Origin: Thermoplasmata archaeon M9B2D
GTDB taxonomy: Archaea > Thermoplasmatota > E2 > DHVEG-1
Reading direction: 5' to 3'
NCBI GenBank assembly: GCA_002900555.1
Contig: MUGD01000057.1
Coordinates: forward strand, 1 to 15,544
DNA length: 15,544 nt
This document shows, piece by piece, positions 7,080 to 15,100 of the stretch (position 1 is its first letter; the number at the start of each line of letters is the position of its first letter). A program made the translations under genes and the position numbers. The notes beneath the pieces were generated by a model. That model saw nothing but the letters and a program-made list of their open reading frames with translations, was not told where the DNA came from and searched no databases.

Positions 7080-8198
7080 ATGCCAAAAACAGGAGTCGCA
7101 GATCTGCCATTACATCCAGGGAAAGCACCCAGGTGGTTGTTCACACGCATGGTCGCGCTTTCTAAGGGGATTGCAGAGGTGCTTGTGTATGAGTATGGGA
7201 CTGATGAAGTGTTACGACGTTTATCTGATCCGTTCTGGTTTCAGGCGTTTTCCTGTGTCCTTGGGTACGATTGGCATTCGTCTGGGACCACAACGGTTAC
7301 CTGTGGAGCGTTAAAAGAAGCGATTAACCCGTTGAATCTTGGGATAAATGTATGTGGAGGCAAAGGAAACGCATCTCAGAATACCCTTGCTGAAATTGAA
7401 GCGTCTGGTGAACAGTATCATCTTTCAAGTGCGATGGTGGAACGGTTTCAGTATTGTAGTCGTATGGCTGCCAAAATTGATAACGCTGCGATACAGGATA
7501 ATCATACGCTCTATCATCATGTGTTCATCATGACAGAGAGCAAGAAATGGGCAGTAATCCAGCAAGGCATGAACAATCAAACAAAATATGCACGGAGATA
7601 TCATTGGTTGTCTGAGGAGGTGAATACATTTGTCTGTGAACCTCACAATGCGATCATCGGTGATAATCGATTGGAAAATGTGTTAGACATGACAGCAAAA
7701 TGCAGTGCTTCAACACAGAGTATTTCTGTTGATTTGGTCAACGATAACCCTTTACATCTAAGACGGGATTGGCTGAGTCTCACGCGAGATAGGAAGCAGA
7801 AAACATTAGATGACTGGCAATCTTTTTCTTCACATAAAGCACCAGTAGCAGCACCTCTTCATATGCCACGGTCCATCGACTGGAAGAAGATGAAACAGAT
7901 CTACGATGTTCATCCAACGGGCTATGAGGAACTTTTGGCGATAAAAGGGGTTGGTCCAAATACGGTCCGCGCCCTTGCACTTATTTCAGAGCTTATTTAT
8001 GGTGAAGCGCCCTCCTGGAAGGATCCTGTACGTTTTAGTTTTACGGTTGGGGGAAAAGACGGTGTGCCCTACCCGGTGGACCGCACAGCGATGGATGAAT
8101 CAACAGAGATGATCCGGCAAGGGATTGAACAAGCAAAAGTAGGTGAACGGGAAAAAATACTGGCGTTACAGCGATTAAAAGACCACCTCCCTCGATAG
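7080..8198 (+). CDS. DUF763 family protein with C-terminal helix-hairpin-helix-like segment
   Basis: A 372-residue protein recognised as DUF763 by its opening, GVADLPLHPGKAPRWLF (5-21), and full-length layout. To my knowledge the family has no established function. Conserved-looking stretches include NVCGGKGNASQNT (90-102) and TESKKWAVIQQGMN (152-165). Residues 281-308 contain LLAIKGVGPNTVRALA, a helix-hairpin-helix-like G-V-G element of the type that contacts nucleic-acid backbones. A DNA- or RNA-linked role is thus a reasonable inference only. There is no signal peptide or membrane segment. The ribosome site GAGAAGGA (7066-7073) is 6 nt before the ATG and supports this start. It is divergent from the LuxE operon and followed by 142 bp without a gene, so it probably stands alone. 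Confidence 0.88.
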   Translation: MPKTGVADLPLHPGKAPRWLFTRMVALSKGIAEVLVYEYGTDEVLRRLSDPFWFQAFSCVLGYDWHSSGTTTVTCGALKEAINPLNLGINVCGGKGNASQNTLAEIEASGEQYHLSSAMVERFQYCSRMAAKIDNAAIQDNHTLYHHVFIMTESKKWAVIQQGMNNQTKYARRYHWLSEEVNTFVCEPHNAIIGDNRLENVLDMTAKCSASTQSISVDLVNDNPLHLRRDWLSLTRDRKQKTLDDWQSFSSHKAPVAAPLHMPRSIDWKKMKQIYDVHPTGYEELLAIKGVGPNTVRALALISELIYGEAPSWKDPVRFSFTVGGKDGVPYPVDRTAMDESTEMIRQGIEQAKVGEREKILALQRLKDHLPR

Positions 8199-8200
8199 CA

Positions 8201-8273
8201 AGGTAAGGTATCTTAAGATTTCGAGAAAATAAACCGAGAATAACGCCATTTGATTGTTGCAAAATACCTACCT
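8201..8273. repeat. Loose inverted repeat in the DUF763 3' intergenic region
   Basis: AGGTAAGGTA (8201-8210) and TACCTACCT (8265-8273) are complementary apart from one missing base. A 10-bp palindrome, ATCTTAAGAT, lies at 8210-8219. They fill the space after the DUF763 stop, where a transcript end is expected, but the loop is long and no strong T-tract follows, so terminator function is doubtful. Confidence 0.2.
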
Positions 8274-8290
8274 TCCATTTATTGGATAGT

Positions 8291-8298
8291 TTTATAAG
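8291..8298 (+). promoter_or_regulatory. Candidate TATA box for the M14 carboxypeptidase
   Basis: TTTATAAG is repeated at 8291-8298 and 8315-8322. The first copy would start transcription near 8320, giving a leader of about 20 nt that includes AGGGGAT (8329-8335) as ribosome site before the ATG at 8341. The second copy would start transcription at the ATG itself, so it is the less likely choice. Confidence 0.45.
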
Positions 8299-8340
8299 AC
8301 CTTGTATGTATTTATTTATAAGAATATTAGGGGATAAACC

Positions 8341-10365
8341 ATGAAGAACAAATTAATTTGTGTATTGGCATGTATTTTGCTTTGTCTGATCAGTTATGCA
8401 AATGTCACTGCGAACCAGTCAAATAATGGAATAGAAACAAAAGATATCGTCGCTTCAGAACCGTTATGTCAGGTGGTTCTTCGGACTGATGATGCACCTC
8501 AGATCGCGTACTCCTTGATACGCCAGGGATTCGATGTAGTGGATAAGACAGTTACCGATGATTCTTTTGAATTGATTGTCAGTCCTAGTGAATTGCAGGA
8601 GCTGCAAACGCAAGGATTTCAAATTGAGGTGCTCTCACAAGGAAGACCTTTTTATGAAATTCAATCAGAGCAAATGCAACGTATGACACCGTTGATTCCT
8701 GCAGGATACCTTGATTATCCTGCGATCGTCGACGAACTATACGAGTATGAAAACCAATATCCCTCAATTTGTAAGGTCTATGACCTCACTACCTGGTACA
8801 ATCTCTCAGAAACGTATGAAGGAAGACATTTGTATGCGTTAAAAATCTCGGATAACGTAGACCAGGATGAAGATGAACCAAATTTTTTAATGGTAGGTGC
8901 TCATCATGCTCGGGAAATTGTTACACCTGTTTTGTGTAATTATTCAATCATGAAGTTCACGACTCAATATGGAACAGATCCAACCGTCACTGCTGCAGTC
9001 GATTCGTATGAAATCTGGATTGCTCCGATCTGGAACCCAGACGGATATACATATATGTTTAATTTTGATAATTGGTGGCGAAAAAACCGTTTTCCACCCG
9101 ATGGTGTAGACCTGAATCGGAATTATCCATTTGGTTGGTATTCCTCAGGTTCTGGAAGCACAAATCCTTACGATGAAACGTACAAGGGTGCTAGCCCAGC
9201 CTCTGAAGTAGAGACACAGACTATGGTGGTATTTGGTAATGATCGACATTTTGCAAAAGTGCTTGATTATCATTCCTATGGCCGTGAGGTTTTATATGGG
9301 TATCTCTCCCTTGTTCATCCGTTTACAAGCTTCCTTCAGTCAGAGGCAGTTCGTCTTTCCTATGCCGTTGGGTATGGCGGCTCGACTCGTCTTGCGAGTG
9401 CAGATGGTGAAAATTATCAATGGCACCTTGCCTATAACGGTTCGTATGCTAACCTCATTGAGACGCATACCACGTTTCAACCAACGTACGCTAGCGCTCT
9501 CTCTGAAGCAGCATTGGTCTGGCCTGGGACGTTATGGTTGCTACAACGCCCAATCACTATAAGTGGTCATGTGACAGATTCCTATAATGGTGCACCACTG
9601 GTTGCTTCAATAATACTTAAAGGAATCACATTTCCAAATGGGGAACATTTCATAAGTGAACCACGGTACGGGAGATACCATTTGTTTCTCCCTCCCGGGA
9701 CATATACCGTGAATTTCTCTGTGGATGGGTATCATTCTCAAGAGCATCAGATCACCGTTAACTTATCTAGTGCGGAAATCTTAGATGTTGCCCTTCATCG
9801 ATTTAATGAACCACCCTCTACACCAACGATTACTGGTGAGACGAAATGCTTTGTCGGTGGGGTATATGAGTATGTGTTTTCCTCGCATGATCCAAATGGT
9901 AATACCATTGAATATTTTGTGGACTGGGGCGATGGAACGAATACATCGTGGATTGGTCCCTTCGAAAACGGACAGGAGATAAACCTCTCTCACCAATGGT
10001 ACAGGACAGGCATCTATGAAATCAAGGTGAAAGCAAAGGATGTGTATCAGGAGGAGAGCGCCTGGTCAACACCCTTGATTGTGGAGGTTGTTTCCCTCAA
10101 ACGATCCTATATCTTTGGGTCTATATCGGAGAAGAATCAGACAGAAGAATTTATATCAGTGAAAGCGAAAAATTTATTGGTTATTATTTCTTCAACTACC
10201 CATATCTACCGTTCCGGCGAAACTATCTTGATTTCAAATAGCTATACGTTTGGATTTATTGGAAACAGACTTGTCGTTGGTATATTCAAAACAGCGATGT
10301 TCTCAGATTCTCCGTTATCGATTCATCCTCTTTATGATCGCATTAGATCATTACGACATTCTTGA
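8341..10365 (+). CDS. Secreted M14 zinc carboxypeptidase with regulatory-like and PKD domains
   Basis: A 674-residue exported metallopeptidase. Residues 1-25 form a signal peptide (MKNK, then a hydrophobic run). Residues about 40-110 look like a propeptide. The M14 domain spans about 120-400. Zinc ligands are His189 and Glu192 (HHARE) and His311 (LDYHSYG). Arg247 (WWRK) and Asn259-Arg260 (DLNRNYPFGW) match the carboxylate-binding residues of carboxypeptidase A, and Glu374 (NLIETHTTF) is the general base. The full catalytic set is present, so activity is expected. A carboxypeptidase-regulatory-like beta domain (405-486) follows, then a PKD domain (491-583) with FVDWGDG and VKAKD signatures. 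The last 90 residues (586-674) form an unassigned, strand-rich region. The role is trimming C-terminal residues of external peptides. The 939-residue secreted protein follows 54 bp downstream. Confidence 0.93.
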   Translation: MKNKLICVLACILLCLISYANVTANQSNNGIETKDIVASEPLCQVVLRTDDAPQIAYSLIRQGFDVVDKTVTDDSFELIVSPSELQELQTQGFQIEVLSQGRPFYEIQSEQMQRMTPLIPAGYLDYPAIVDELYEYENQYPSICKVYDLTTWYNLSETYEGRHLYALKISDNVDQDEDEPNFLMVGAHHAREIVTPVLCNYSIMKFTTQYGTDPTVTAAVDSYEIWIAPIWNPDGYTYMFNFDNWWRKNRFPPDGVDLNRNYPFGWYSSGSGSTNPYDETYKGASPASEVETQTMVVFGNDRHFAKVLDYHSYGREVLYGYLSLVHPFTSFLQSEAVRLSYAVGYGGSTRLASADGENYQWHLAYNGSYANLIETHTTFQPTYASALSEAALVWPGTLWLLQRPITISGHVTDSYNGAPLVASIILKGITFPNGEHFISEPRYGRYHLFLPPGTYTVNFSVDGYHSQEHQITVNLSSAEILDVALHRFNEPPSTPTITGETKCFVGGVYEYVFSSHDPNGNTIEYFVDWGDGTNTSWIGPFENGQEINLSHQWYRTGIYEIKVKAKDVYQEESAWSTPLIVEVVSLKRSYIFGSISEKNQTEEFISVKAKNLLVIISSTTHIYRSGETILISNSYTFGFIGNRLVVGIFKTAMFSDSPLSIHPLYDRIRSLRHS

Positions 10366-10377
10366 TGATGCGAAGTC

Positions 10378-10386
10378 TATTTATAG
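10378..10386 (+). promoter_or_regulatory. Candidate TATA box for the 939-residue secreted protein
   Basis: TATTTATAG in the 54-bp gap after the carboxypeptidase gene would place a transcript start near 10407. The strong AAGGAGG at 10411-10417 would then fall inside a very short leader. It could drive the downstream gene alone, or simply lie within a longer two-gene transcript. Confidence 0.35.
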
Positions 10387-10410
10387 AGGGAATTCGTATT
10401 AAATTCTTGA

Positions 10411-10417
10411 AAGGAGG
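10411..10417 (+). promoter_or_regulatory. Ribosome binding site unusually close to the start
   Basis: AAGGAGG is a full Shine-Dalgarno match but only 2 nt separate it from the ATG at 10420. No in-frame ATG, GTG or TTG occurs downstream before the signal peptide's hydrophobic core, so the ATG at 10420 remains the best start. Confidence 0.5.
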
Positions 10418-10419
10418 CT

Positions 10420-13239
10420 ATGCATATCACATCAAAGGTCGTTTCCGCTGTAAAAATACTTTGGGTTGTTTGTGTCTCGTTTACATTTATTTTACCAGGG
10501 GTGTATGGTCTACCTAACAGACTTGATCTGACTCTTGGAATGGATCTGACATGTGTCTCAAAGGTATCTAGGGGAATTGAAATCCCTCCAGAATCAGAAT
10601 ATTACATACGATTTGATTCACAAAACCTGACATTAACGCCACAGGAATATGAACCAACAACGAGCGGGTTATCTGAGAACGTCATTTTAGCGATAGCAAA
10701 ATCGCCCAGATGGATTCAACCGAGACTTACCAGTCAGTTTCATACTCTTAGCAATCCAGAAAGTTATGCGAATGTTCTGTTAAATTCGAGTACACAATAT
10801 GCTGATGAGATCGCATTTTCCATCGCATGTTGTCCTATTGGAAGAGTTCCCTCTGCGATAATTCTTAAAGAAAATGCTGAGGCGTTATATGAACATGATC
10901 AATGGATAGCTTATGCTGATATCGTGGAATACGATGACGGGACGGGTGATTATTTTTCTACAATCAGATACACTGTTCTTGAGAACGGAACAGAACAATA
11001 TTTTGAGTTTCCACCTGAGATTTATTACTGGTATGTGGTGCATCCAAAGATAACCACTGAAGAAATTGATGCAGTGTATGGACCATTATGGAGAAATTAT
11101 CTTTTTCAGCATAATGACCTAGGGTATCCATTATTAAAAGAAAAGATATCAACAATCCAGTATTTCTGGGATAATGAATCGTATTTTCAACCAGGAGCCC
11201 GCCTATGGAACGAATGTATAACACAACATCCTACCGCGATTGAGGCAGTCAGCTATTGGATTGGTAAAACCGTGCCGTATCCTGCTGTTGGTGACAGACC
11301 TGGGCTTGCCAGTGTGATTGCCCATGAGCATAACGGCTGGTGCGGTGAGCTACAAAAGATAGCGATTGCCGCGCAACGTTCACTGCTCATCCCGTCCATC
11401 GCTGCATGTAACGTTGGTGAGGATCATGTCTGGCGGGAGTTCTATGAACGAGGCTGGCATGAGAACGACAACTGGTGGAGTGACACGGGTGGTGCGGTTG
11501 ATAAGCCTGATGTGTACGCCTACGACTGGGGGAAGGATTGCATAACTGTCAGCTTTGAAGTCAAAGATCTCTTTTTACAACCGATGGACGGCGCACGAAT
11601 CATTGTCCTTGTCAAAGGTCCAAAGGATATCACCTATTACAAGAACCTAATCTGGGAAAAAATCCAGGGCATCTGGGATAAACTACCCGAATTTTTAAAA
11701 GGAAGACTTCTTACATTTCTTTTTGAAAAGGTTGAGCATCGGTTTGATGCAATGCCTGATATCATTGACGGTTTTACAATTACAATATGGAAATATACGA
11801 ATATGCAGGGAAAATGCACATTTACTCTAGGGAAGAACCGTGATTACTTTTTTTTGATTCAGCAGGGTAATTTGAAAAAACCCTGGCAACTCGCACGTCA
11901 TAATACCCTACGGACTCTTCAGACAGGCAGCAACAAGGGAGATAGGGAATTCAACATAGTCCTCTTTGATGTCTCCAAGAAACCCCAACGGTTTACCAAT
12001 CATGACCTATCATCTGGAGAATGTCGATTTCATCTTTCGTTTATTCAGAACTTGTATCAATTGCAGAAGCATTTTATAAACGATGGTATCGGTCGGTATG
12101 AGTTTTCAAATGGTGTCGAATGTTTTTTCGTTGACCAAGAAAATTTTCAACGATACAAGCAGGGCGATGAGTTTACCTGTTACAATTATCTTGATGATGC
12201 TAGTAGCACGATGAACGCAACGATTTATGTCTCACCTCAGGATAAAGATTGGTATTTCATCTTTCGGAACCCTGCCCGTGAGACATATGCTATTGTTGAT
12301 TTTTCTTTGGATGTTTCAGTCCAGACGATAAAAGACCGTATACAGATTGTCACTCCGCATACCTCTCTTTTTGAGGTGCCACTGTTCAACATTGGTGATA
12401 CAGTTGTTTTCTCTGGAATTGCGACAACAGAGATTGTGACTCTTGCCATTGATTCTGATCCTTCTACGACTGAATGTCCTGTGATGAACGGCGAATGGTC
12501 GTATGCATGGAACACCTCAGGGACTTCTCTTGGCACTCATCGTATCACTGTTACAAGTGTTGGGAATATCTCTGATGAAAGAACTGTTTTTTTAATCGAT
12601 GCGATCCCTCCTTATCTTTTTGTTGAACATCCCTCTGATGGTGCTATCGTTGAACAGAATATTCTTGATATCTCTGGGTATAGTGTTGATAACGTTGGTA
12701 TCGACCATGTAGAAATCACTTTAAATAATGTAACAAAACTTGCATATGGTACGACTACCTGGAACCTCTCTTGGGATTTGACAGGATTTCCCCTTGGAGA
12801 TTATGTCCTTACGATAAAAGCCATTGATAGCCAAGGTCTATGGTCGAGCCATTCTTGTTCCTTTGTCCTTAACGAAAGTGGCCATTCCTGGGGCCCTGAG
12901 ATTGTTGACATCTATCACGATCCTGAAGATCTTCTGAATACAAGCAACGTAATCATTTATGCAAACGTGACAACGACCGGACCATTTAATCTGCGTACTG
13001 TCGTCCTCTTCTTAAATAATGGGACTGAGATAATATCCTATGAAATGTATCGGTATGGTGAGTATCCTGTGCAGTCTCGTCATGAGGAAGACCCGTTGTT
13101 CAATGAGTCAAACGCCCCGCTGTTTGGTAAACAGCTTGGTCAGTTTCCGACTGGCCAGGTGATTAACTACTGGATTGTTGCTATGGATAGCGCCGGCAAT
13201 ACGAAACAATCTGAGATTTCTTCGTTTAGCATCCAGTAA
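10420..13239 (+). CDS. Secreted transglutaminase-like protein with C-terminal Ig-like domains
   Basis: A 939-residue protein, unrelated in sequence to the two short transglutaminase-like proteins at the left of the window. An N-terminal signal peptide (about 1-30) ends at VYG-LP. Residues about 270-370 carry a transglutaminase-like core: NGWCGELQ gives Cys308, GEDHVWREFY gives His336, and NWWSDTGG gives Asp355, in the canonical order and context. The enzyme may cleave or transfer acyl groups of external peptides. Residues 376-640 are a large unassigned region. About 645-725, 730-818 and 824-939 look like beta-sandwich Ig-like domains; the second has the I-S-G-Y-S-x-D-N-V-G and I-K-A-x-D-S signatures. 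There is no C-terminal membrane anchor, so it is released or surface-bound by other means. It follows a secreted carboxypeptidase gene by 54 bp, which suggests shared use in extracellular protein breakdown. Confidence 0.82.
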   Translation: MHITSKVVSAVKILWVVCVSFTFILPGVYGLPNRLDLTLGMDLTCVSKVSRGIEIPPESEYYIRFDSQNLTLTPQEYEPTTSGLSENVILAIAKSPRWIQPRLTSQFHTLSNPESYANVLLNSSTQYADEIAFSIACCPIGRVPSAIILKENAEALYEHDQWIAYADIVEYDDGTGDYFSTIRYTVLENGTEQYFEFPPEIYYWYVVHPKITTEEIDAVYGPLWRNYLFQHNDLGYPLLKEKISTIQYFWDNESYFQPGARLWNECITQHPTAIEAVSYWIGKTVPYPAVGDRPGLASVIAHEHNGWCGELQKIAIAAQRSLLIPSIAACNVGEDHVWREFYERGWHENDNWWSDTGGAVDKPDVYAYDWGKDCITVSFEVKDLFLQPMDGARIIVLVKGPKDITYYKNLIWEKIQGIWDKLPEFLKGRLLTFLFEKVEHRFDAMPDIIDGFTITIWKYTNMQGKCTFTLGKNRDYFFLIQQGNLKKPWQLARHNTLRTLQTGSNKGDREFNIVLFDVSKKPQRFTNHDLSSGECRFHLSFIQNLYQLQKHFINDGIGRYEFSNGVECFFVDQENFQRYKQGDEFTCYNYLDDASSTMNATIYVSPQDKDWYFIFRNPARETYAIVDFSLDVSVQTIKDRIQIVTPHTSLFEVPLFNIGDTVVFSGIATTEIVTLAIDSDPSTTECPVMNGEWSYAWNTSGTSLGTHRITVTSVGNISDERTVFLIDAIPPYLFVEHPSDGAIVEQNILDISGYSVDNVGIDHVEITLNNVTKLAYGTTTWNLSWDLTGFPLGDYVLTIKAIDSQGLWSSHSCSFVLNESGHSWGPEIVDIYHDPEDLLNTSNVIIYANVTTTGPFNLRTVVLFLNNGTEIISYEMYRYGEYPVQSRHEEDPLFNESNAPLFGKQLGQFPTGQVINYWIVAMDSAGNTKQSEISSFSIQ

Positions 13240-13255
13240 CTTTAGATTGAGTTTT

Positions 13256-13272
13256 CAAAAACTTTTAAAAGT
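13256..13272 (+). promoter_or_regulatory. Candidate BRE/TATA promoter of the cyclophilin-dut operon
   Basis: CAAAAAC (13256-13262) followed by CTTTTAAAAG fits an archaeal BRE plus TATA element, with a predicted start near 13292 and a leader of about 25 nt. The TATA part lies in a perfect 12-bp palindrome (13261-13272), which is a natural property of TTTTAAAA. The ribosome site is weak (GGGGAA at 13307-13312). Confidence 0.4.
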
Positions 13273-13317
13273 GGATGCGACATCCCAGATACTACTTATT
13301 GTTGTGGGGAAAACATC

Positions 13318-14025
13318 ATGAGTCCAATAGATAAGCCAAGAAAGCGGGTCGATAATCCACCTCAGAAACTAAAAAAATCATCACGGAAATGGATCTTTGT
13401 TGCACTTGTTCTTATTATTGTTGTGATTGCTGTTGTTGCTTTTGCATTACTTCAGAATTTATCATTACTTTCCAATGGCAATGATACGGCAAAGGAAAAT
13501 CCCGTTGCAGTCTTTGAGACAAGCCTGGGGACCTTTAAAGTAGAGGTATTTCTTGATAAAGTTCCTATTACTGCAAAGAATTTTGTTGATCATGTGAACA
13601 ATGGGTATTATGACAATTTAATCTTTCATAGGGTCATTGCAGATTTCATGATTCAGGGTGGAGACCCAAACGGTGATGGATCTGGTGGTCATGCAGCAGA
13701 GTATCATCAAGGGTACGGGGATCCTGCAGACCCGGAGAGCTGGGTCATTCCTGATGAATTCCATCCTGATTTAAGCAATGTCCGTGGGACGATATCCATG
13801 GCTAATAGCGGGCCAAACACGGGAGGCAGTCAATTTTTTATTAATGTCGTTGATAATACGTATCTTGACTACGATAAGGAACCCTTAACAAGCAAACACG
13901 CTGTTTTTGGGAAGGTCATTGAAGGGATGGATGTTGTCGATACAATCTCTGAGGTTGATACCGGTGATGATACGAAGCCGGACGTGGATGTGGTCATCTA
14001 TAGAATAACGCTGGAAAGTGAATAA
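13318..14025 (+). CDS. Membrane-anchored cyclophilin-type peptidyl-prolyl isomerase
   Basis: A 235-residue cyclophilin that speeds cis-trans isomerisation at prolines. A basic N-terminus (many Lys/Arg in 1-24) precedes a single hydrophobic helix at about 25-46, so the enzyme is expected to sit outside the membrane on an N-terminal tether, or to be exported with an uncleaved signal. The cyclophilin domain starts near residue 62. LIFHRVIADFMIQGG (101-115) supplies the catalytic Arg105 with Phe110 and Gln113. GGSQFFINV (169-177) supplies Gln172 and Phe174. Compared with the neighbouring soluble copy it has about 15 extra residues (around 124-142, rich in Gly, His, Asp and Tyr) in the loop before DEFHPDLSNVRG. 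First gene of a three-gene operon; the next starts 16 nt after its stop. A role in folding exported proteins, such as the secreted enzymes just upstream, is inference. Confidence 0.93.
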   Translation: MSPIDKPRKRVDNPPQKLKKSSRKWIFVALVLIIVVIAVVAFALLQNLSLLSNGNDTAKENPVAVFETSLGTFKVEVFLDKVPITAKNFVDHVNNGYYDNLIFHRVIADFMIQGGDPNGDGSGGHAAEYHQGYGDPADPESWVIPDEFHPDLSNVRGTISMANSGPNTGGSQFFINVVDNTYLDYDKEPLTSKHAVFGKVIEGMDVVDTISEVDTGDDTKPDVDVVIYRITLESE

Positions 14026-14041
14026 ATAAAGAGGAGTAAGC

Positions 14042-14527
14042 ATGGTAAATCGAAAGGCGATGTTTGATACGAACAAAGGCAAGTTTATCATAGAGCTTTA
14101 TGAAGATAAAACACCAATCACGACTGAGAACTTCATTACCCTTGTAAACAAAGGTTTCTACAATGGATTGATTTTCCATCGGGTAATCCCCCAGTTCATG
14201 GTCCAAGGTGGATGTCCAAAGGGAAACGGGACAGGTGGCCCAGGGTATACGATCAAGGATGAATTTCATAAGGACCTTAGTAACGTGCGGGGTACGATTG
14301 CTATGGCGAACCGTGGACCAAACACCGGGGGGAGCCAATGGTTCATCAATGTGATCGATAACTGTTATCTTGATTTTGATAAAAAACCGCCTTCCAGTGC
14401 GCATCCTGTGTTTGGGAAGGTTATCGAAGGAATGGATATCGTTGACAGTATATCTACGGAAAAGACTGATGCAAACGACAAACCGATTCAGAATGTGGTG
14501 ATTAATAAGGTAACGATCATAGGGTAG
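14042..14527 (+). CDS. Cytoplasmic cyclophilin-type peptidyl-prolyl isomerase
   Basis: A 161-residue single-domain cyclophilin without signal or membrane segment, paralogous to the anchored protein directly upstream. [15 protein letters not shown] (43-57) gives Arg47, Phe52 and Gln55. GGSQWFINV (97-105) gives Gln99 and Phe101. The catalytic set is complete and the length is typical of compact microbial cyclophilins. The ribosome site GAGGAG (14031-14036) is 5 nt before the ATG. The 16-nt gap from the upstream copy suggests origin by tandem duplication, with the two copies then serving different sides of the membrane. It is followed 15 nt later by the dut start. Confidence 0.94.
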   Translation: MVNRKAMFDTNKGKFIIELYEDKTPITTENFITLVNKGFYNGLIFHRVIPQFMVQGGCPKGNGTGGPGYTIKDEFHKDLSNVRGTIAMANRGPNTGGSQWFINVIDNCYLDFDKKPPSSAHPVFGKVIEGMDIVDSISTEKTDANDKPIQNVVINKVTIIG

Positions 14528-14542
14528 TCTTGTGTGGTTGCT

Positions 14543-15022
14543 ATGGCTGTTCTTTCCGATTTAGATATCGAACAAGCGCTAAAGCAGGGTGAGCTTGGTA
14601 TAGAGCCGTTTGTGCAAAGGAACCTGACCCCAAATGGGTATGATCTTTCTATTGAGGAAATATTTATTAAGAAAACAGACCGGCATATCAAGGATGGTGT
14701 TGCGGTCATCCCACCACTGACTTGGTTTGCCGTTAGTACAAAGGAATTTGTCAAAATGGGACCTCAGATTACTTCTCAGTTATGGATTCGGTCTAGTTAT
14801 GCGCGAAAAGGCATCATGGCAAGCTTTGGGAAGGTCGATGCCGGGTTTCATGGGACACTTACCTTTGGGTGTTTTAACGCAGGTGATACGGATGTGGAAA
14901 TCCCGATTGGTGACCGTTTTTGTCAGATTGTTTTTGAGAATCTTGAGCGGATACCAAAAGCATTGTATCATGAGCGGTCAGGCACGTATCAGAACCAGCG
15001 TGGTGTGACGCTACAAAGATGA
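14543..15022 (+). CDS. dut: dUTPase of the archaeal Dut / dCTP-deaminase-like family
   Basis: A 159-residue protein of the trimeric dUTPase/dCTP deaminase fold, expected to hydrolyse dUTP to dUMP and diphosphate and so keep uracil out of DNA. Visible motifs are LSDLDI (4-9), NGYDL (31-35), WIRSSYARKG (81-90) with the phosphate-binding Arg-Ser-Ser, KVDAGFHG (97-104) with the water-activating Asp99, GDRFCQIVF (123-131), and a C-terminal SGTYQNQRGVTL that closes over the nucleotide. Deaminases carry a catalytic Glu after this point, in an L-E-x-x-N context. Here the aligned residue is Gly109 (TLTFGCFN), so cytosine deamination is unlikely and the dUTPase-only assignment is preferred. A GTG at 14534 would add three residues; the ATG at 14543 fits the family's usual M-x-L-S-D start. 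Last gene of the cyclophilin operon. Confidence 0.88.
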   Translation: MAVLSDLDIEQALKQGELGIEPFVQRNLTPNGYDLSIEEIFIKKTDRHIKDGVAVIPPLTWFAVSTKEFVKMGPQITSQLWIRSSYARKGIMASFGKVDAGFHGTLTFGCFNAGDTDVEIPIGDRFCQIVFENLERIPKALYHERSGTYQNQRGVTLQR

Positions 15023-15073
15023 ATCTTTAATCATTAAAAAGATATATATACATATATATTTCTTATCCATTGA

Positions 15074-15090
15074 TAAAACAAAAAAAAATA
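15074..15090 (-). terminator. T-tract terminator for the minus-strand PKD gene
   Basis: On the minus strand this is a long T-rich run (TATTTTTTTTTGTTTTA), beginning about 10 nt past the stop of the PKD protein, as expected for archaeal T-tract termination. The rest of the 78-bp convergent gap, 15023-15060, is AT-rich with a weak ATCTTTAAT/ATTAAAAAGAT pairing just after dut, which may help end the plus-strand operon. Confidence 0.5.
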
Positions 15091-15100
15091 AGATTGAAGA

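Noticed and set aside
13261..13272. 12-bp palindrome as a repressor operator
   Set aside because: It coincides with a TTTTAAAA TATA-like element at promoter distance, which is self-complementary by nature.
14543..15022. dCTP deaminase assignment
   Set aside because: The deaminase Glu is replaced by Gly; dUTPase is the better-supported call.
15042..15060. AT dinucleotide run as a repeat element or origin
   Set aside because: It is a short AT-rich spacer between convergent genes with no iterated longer unit; plain intergenic sequence explains it.
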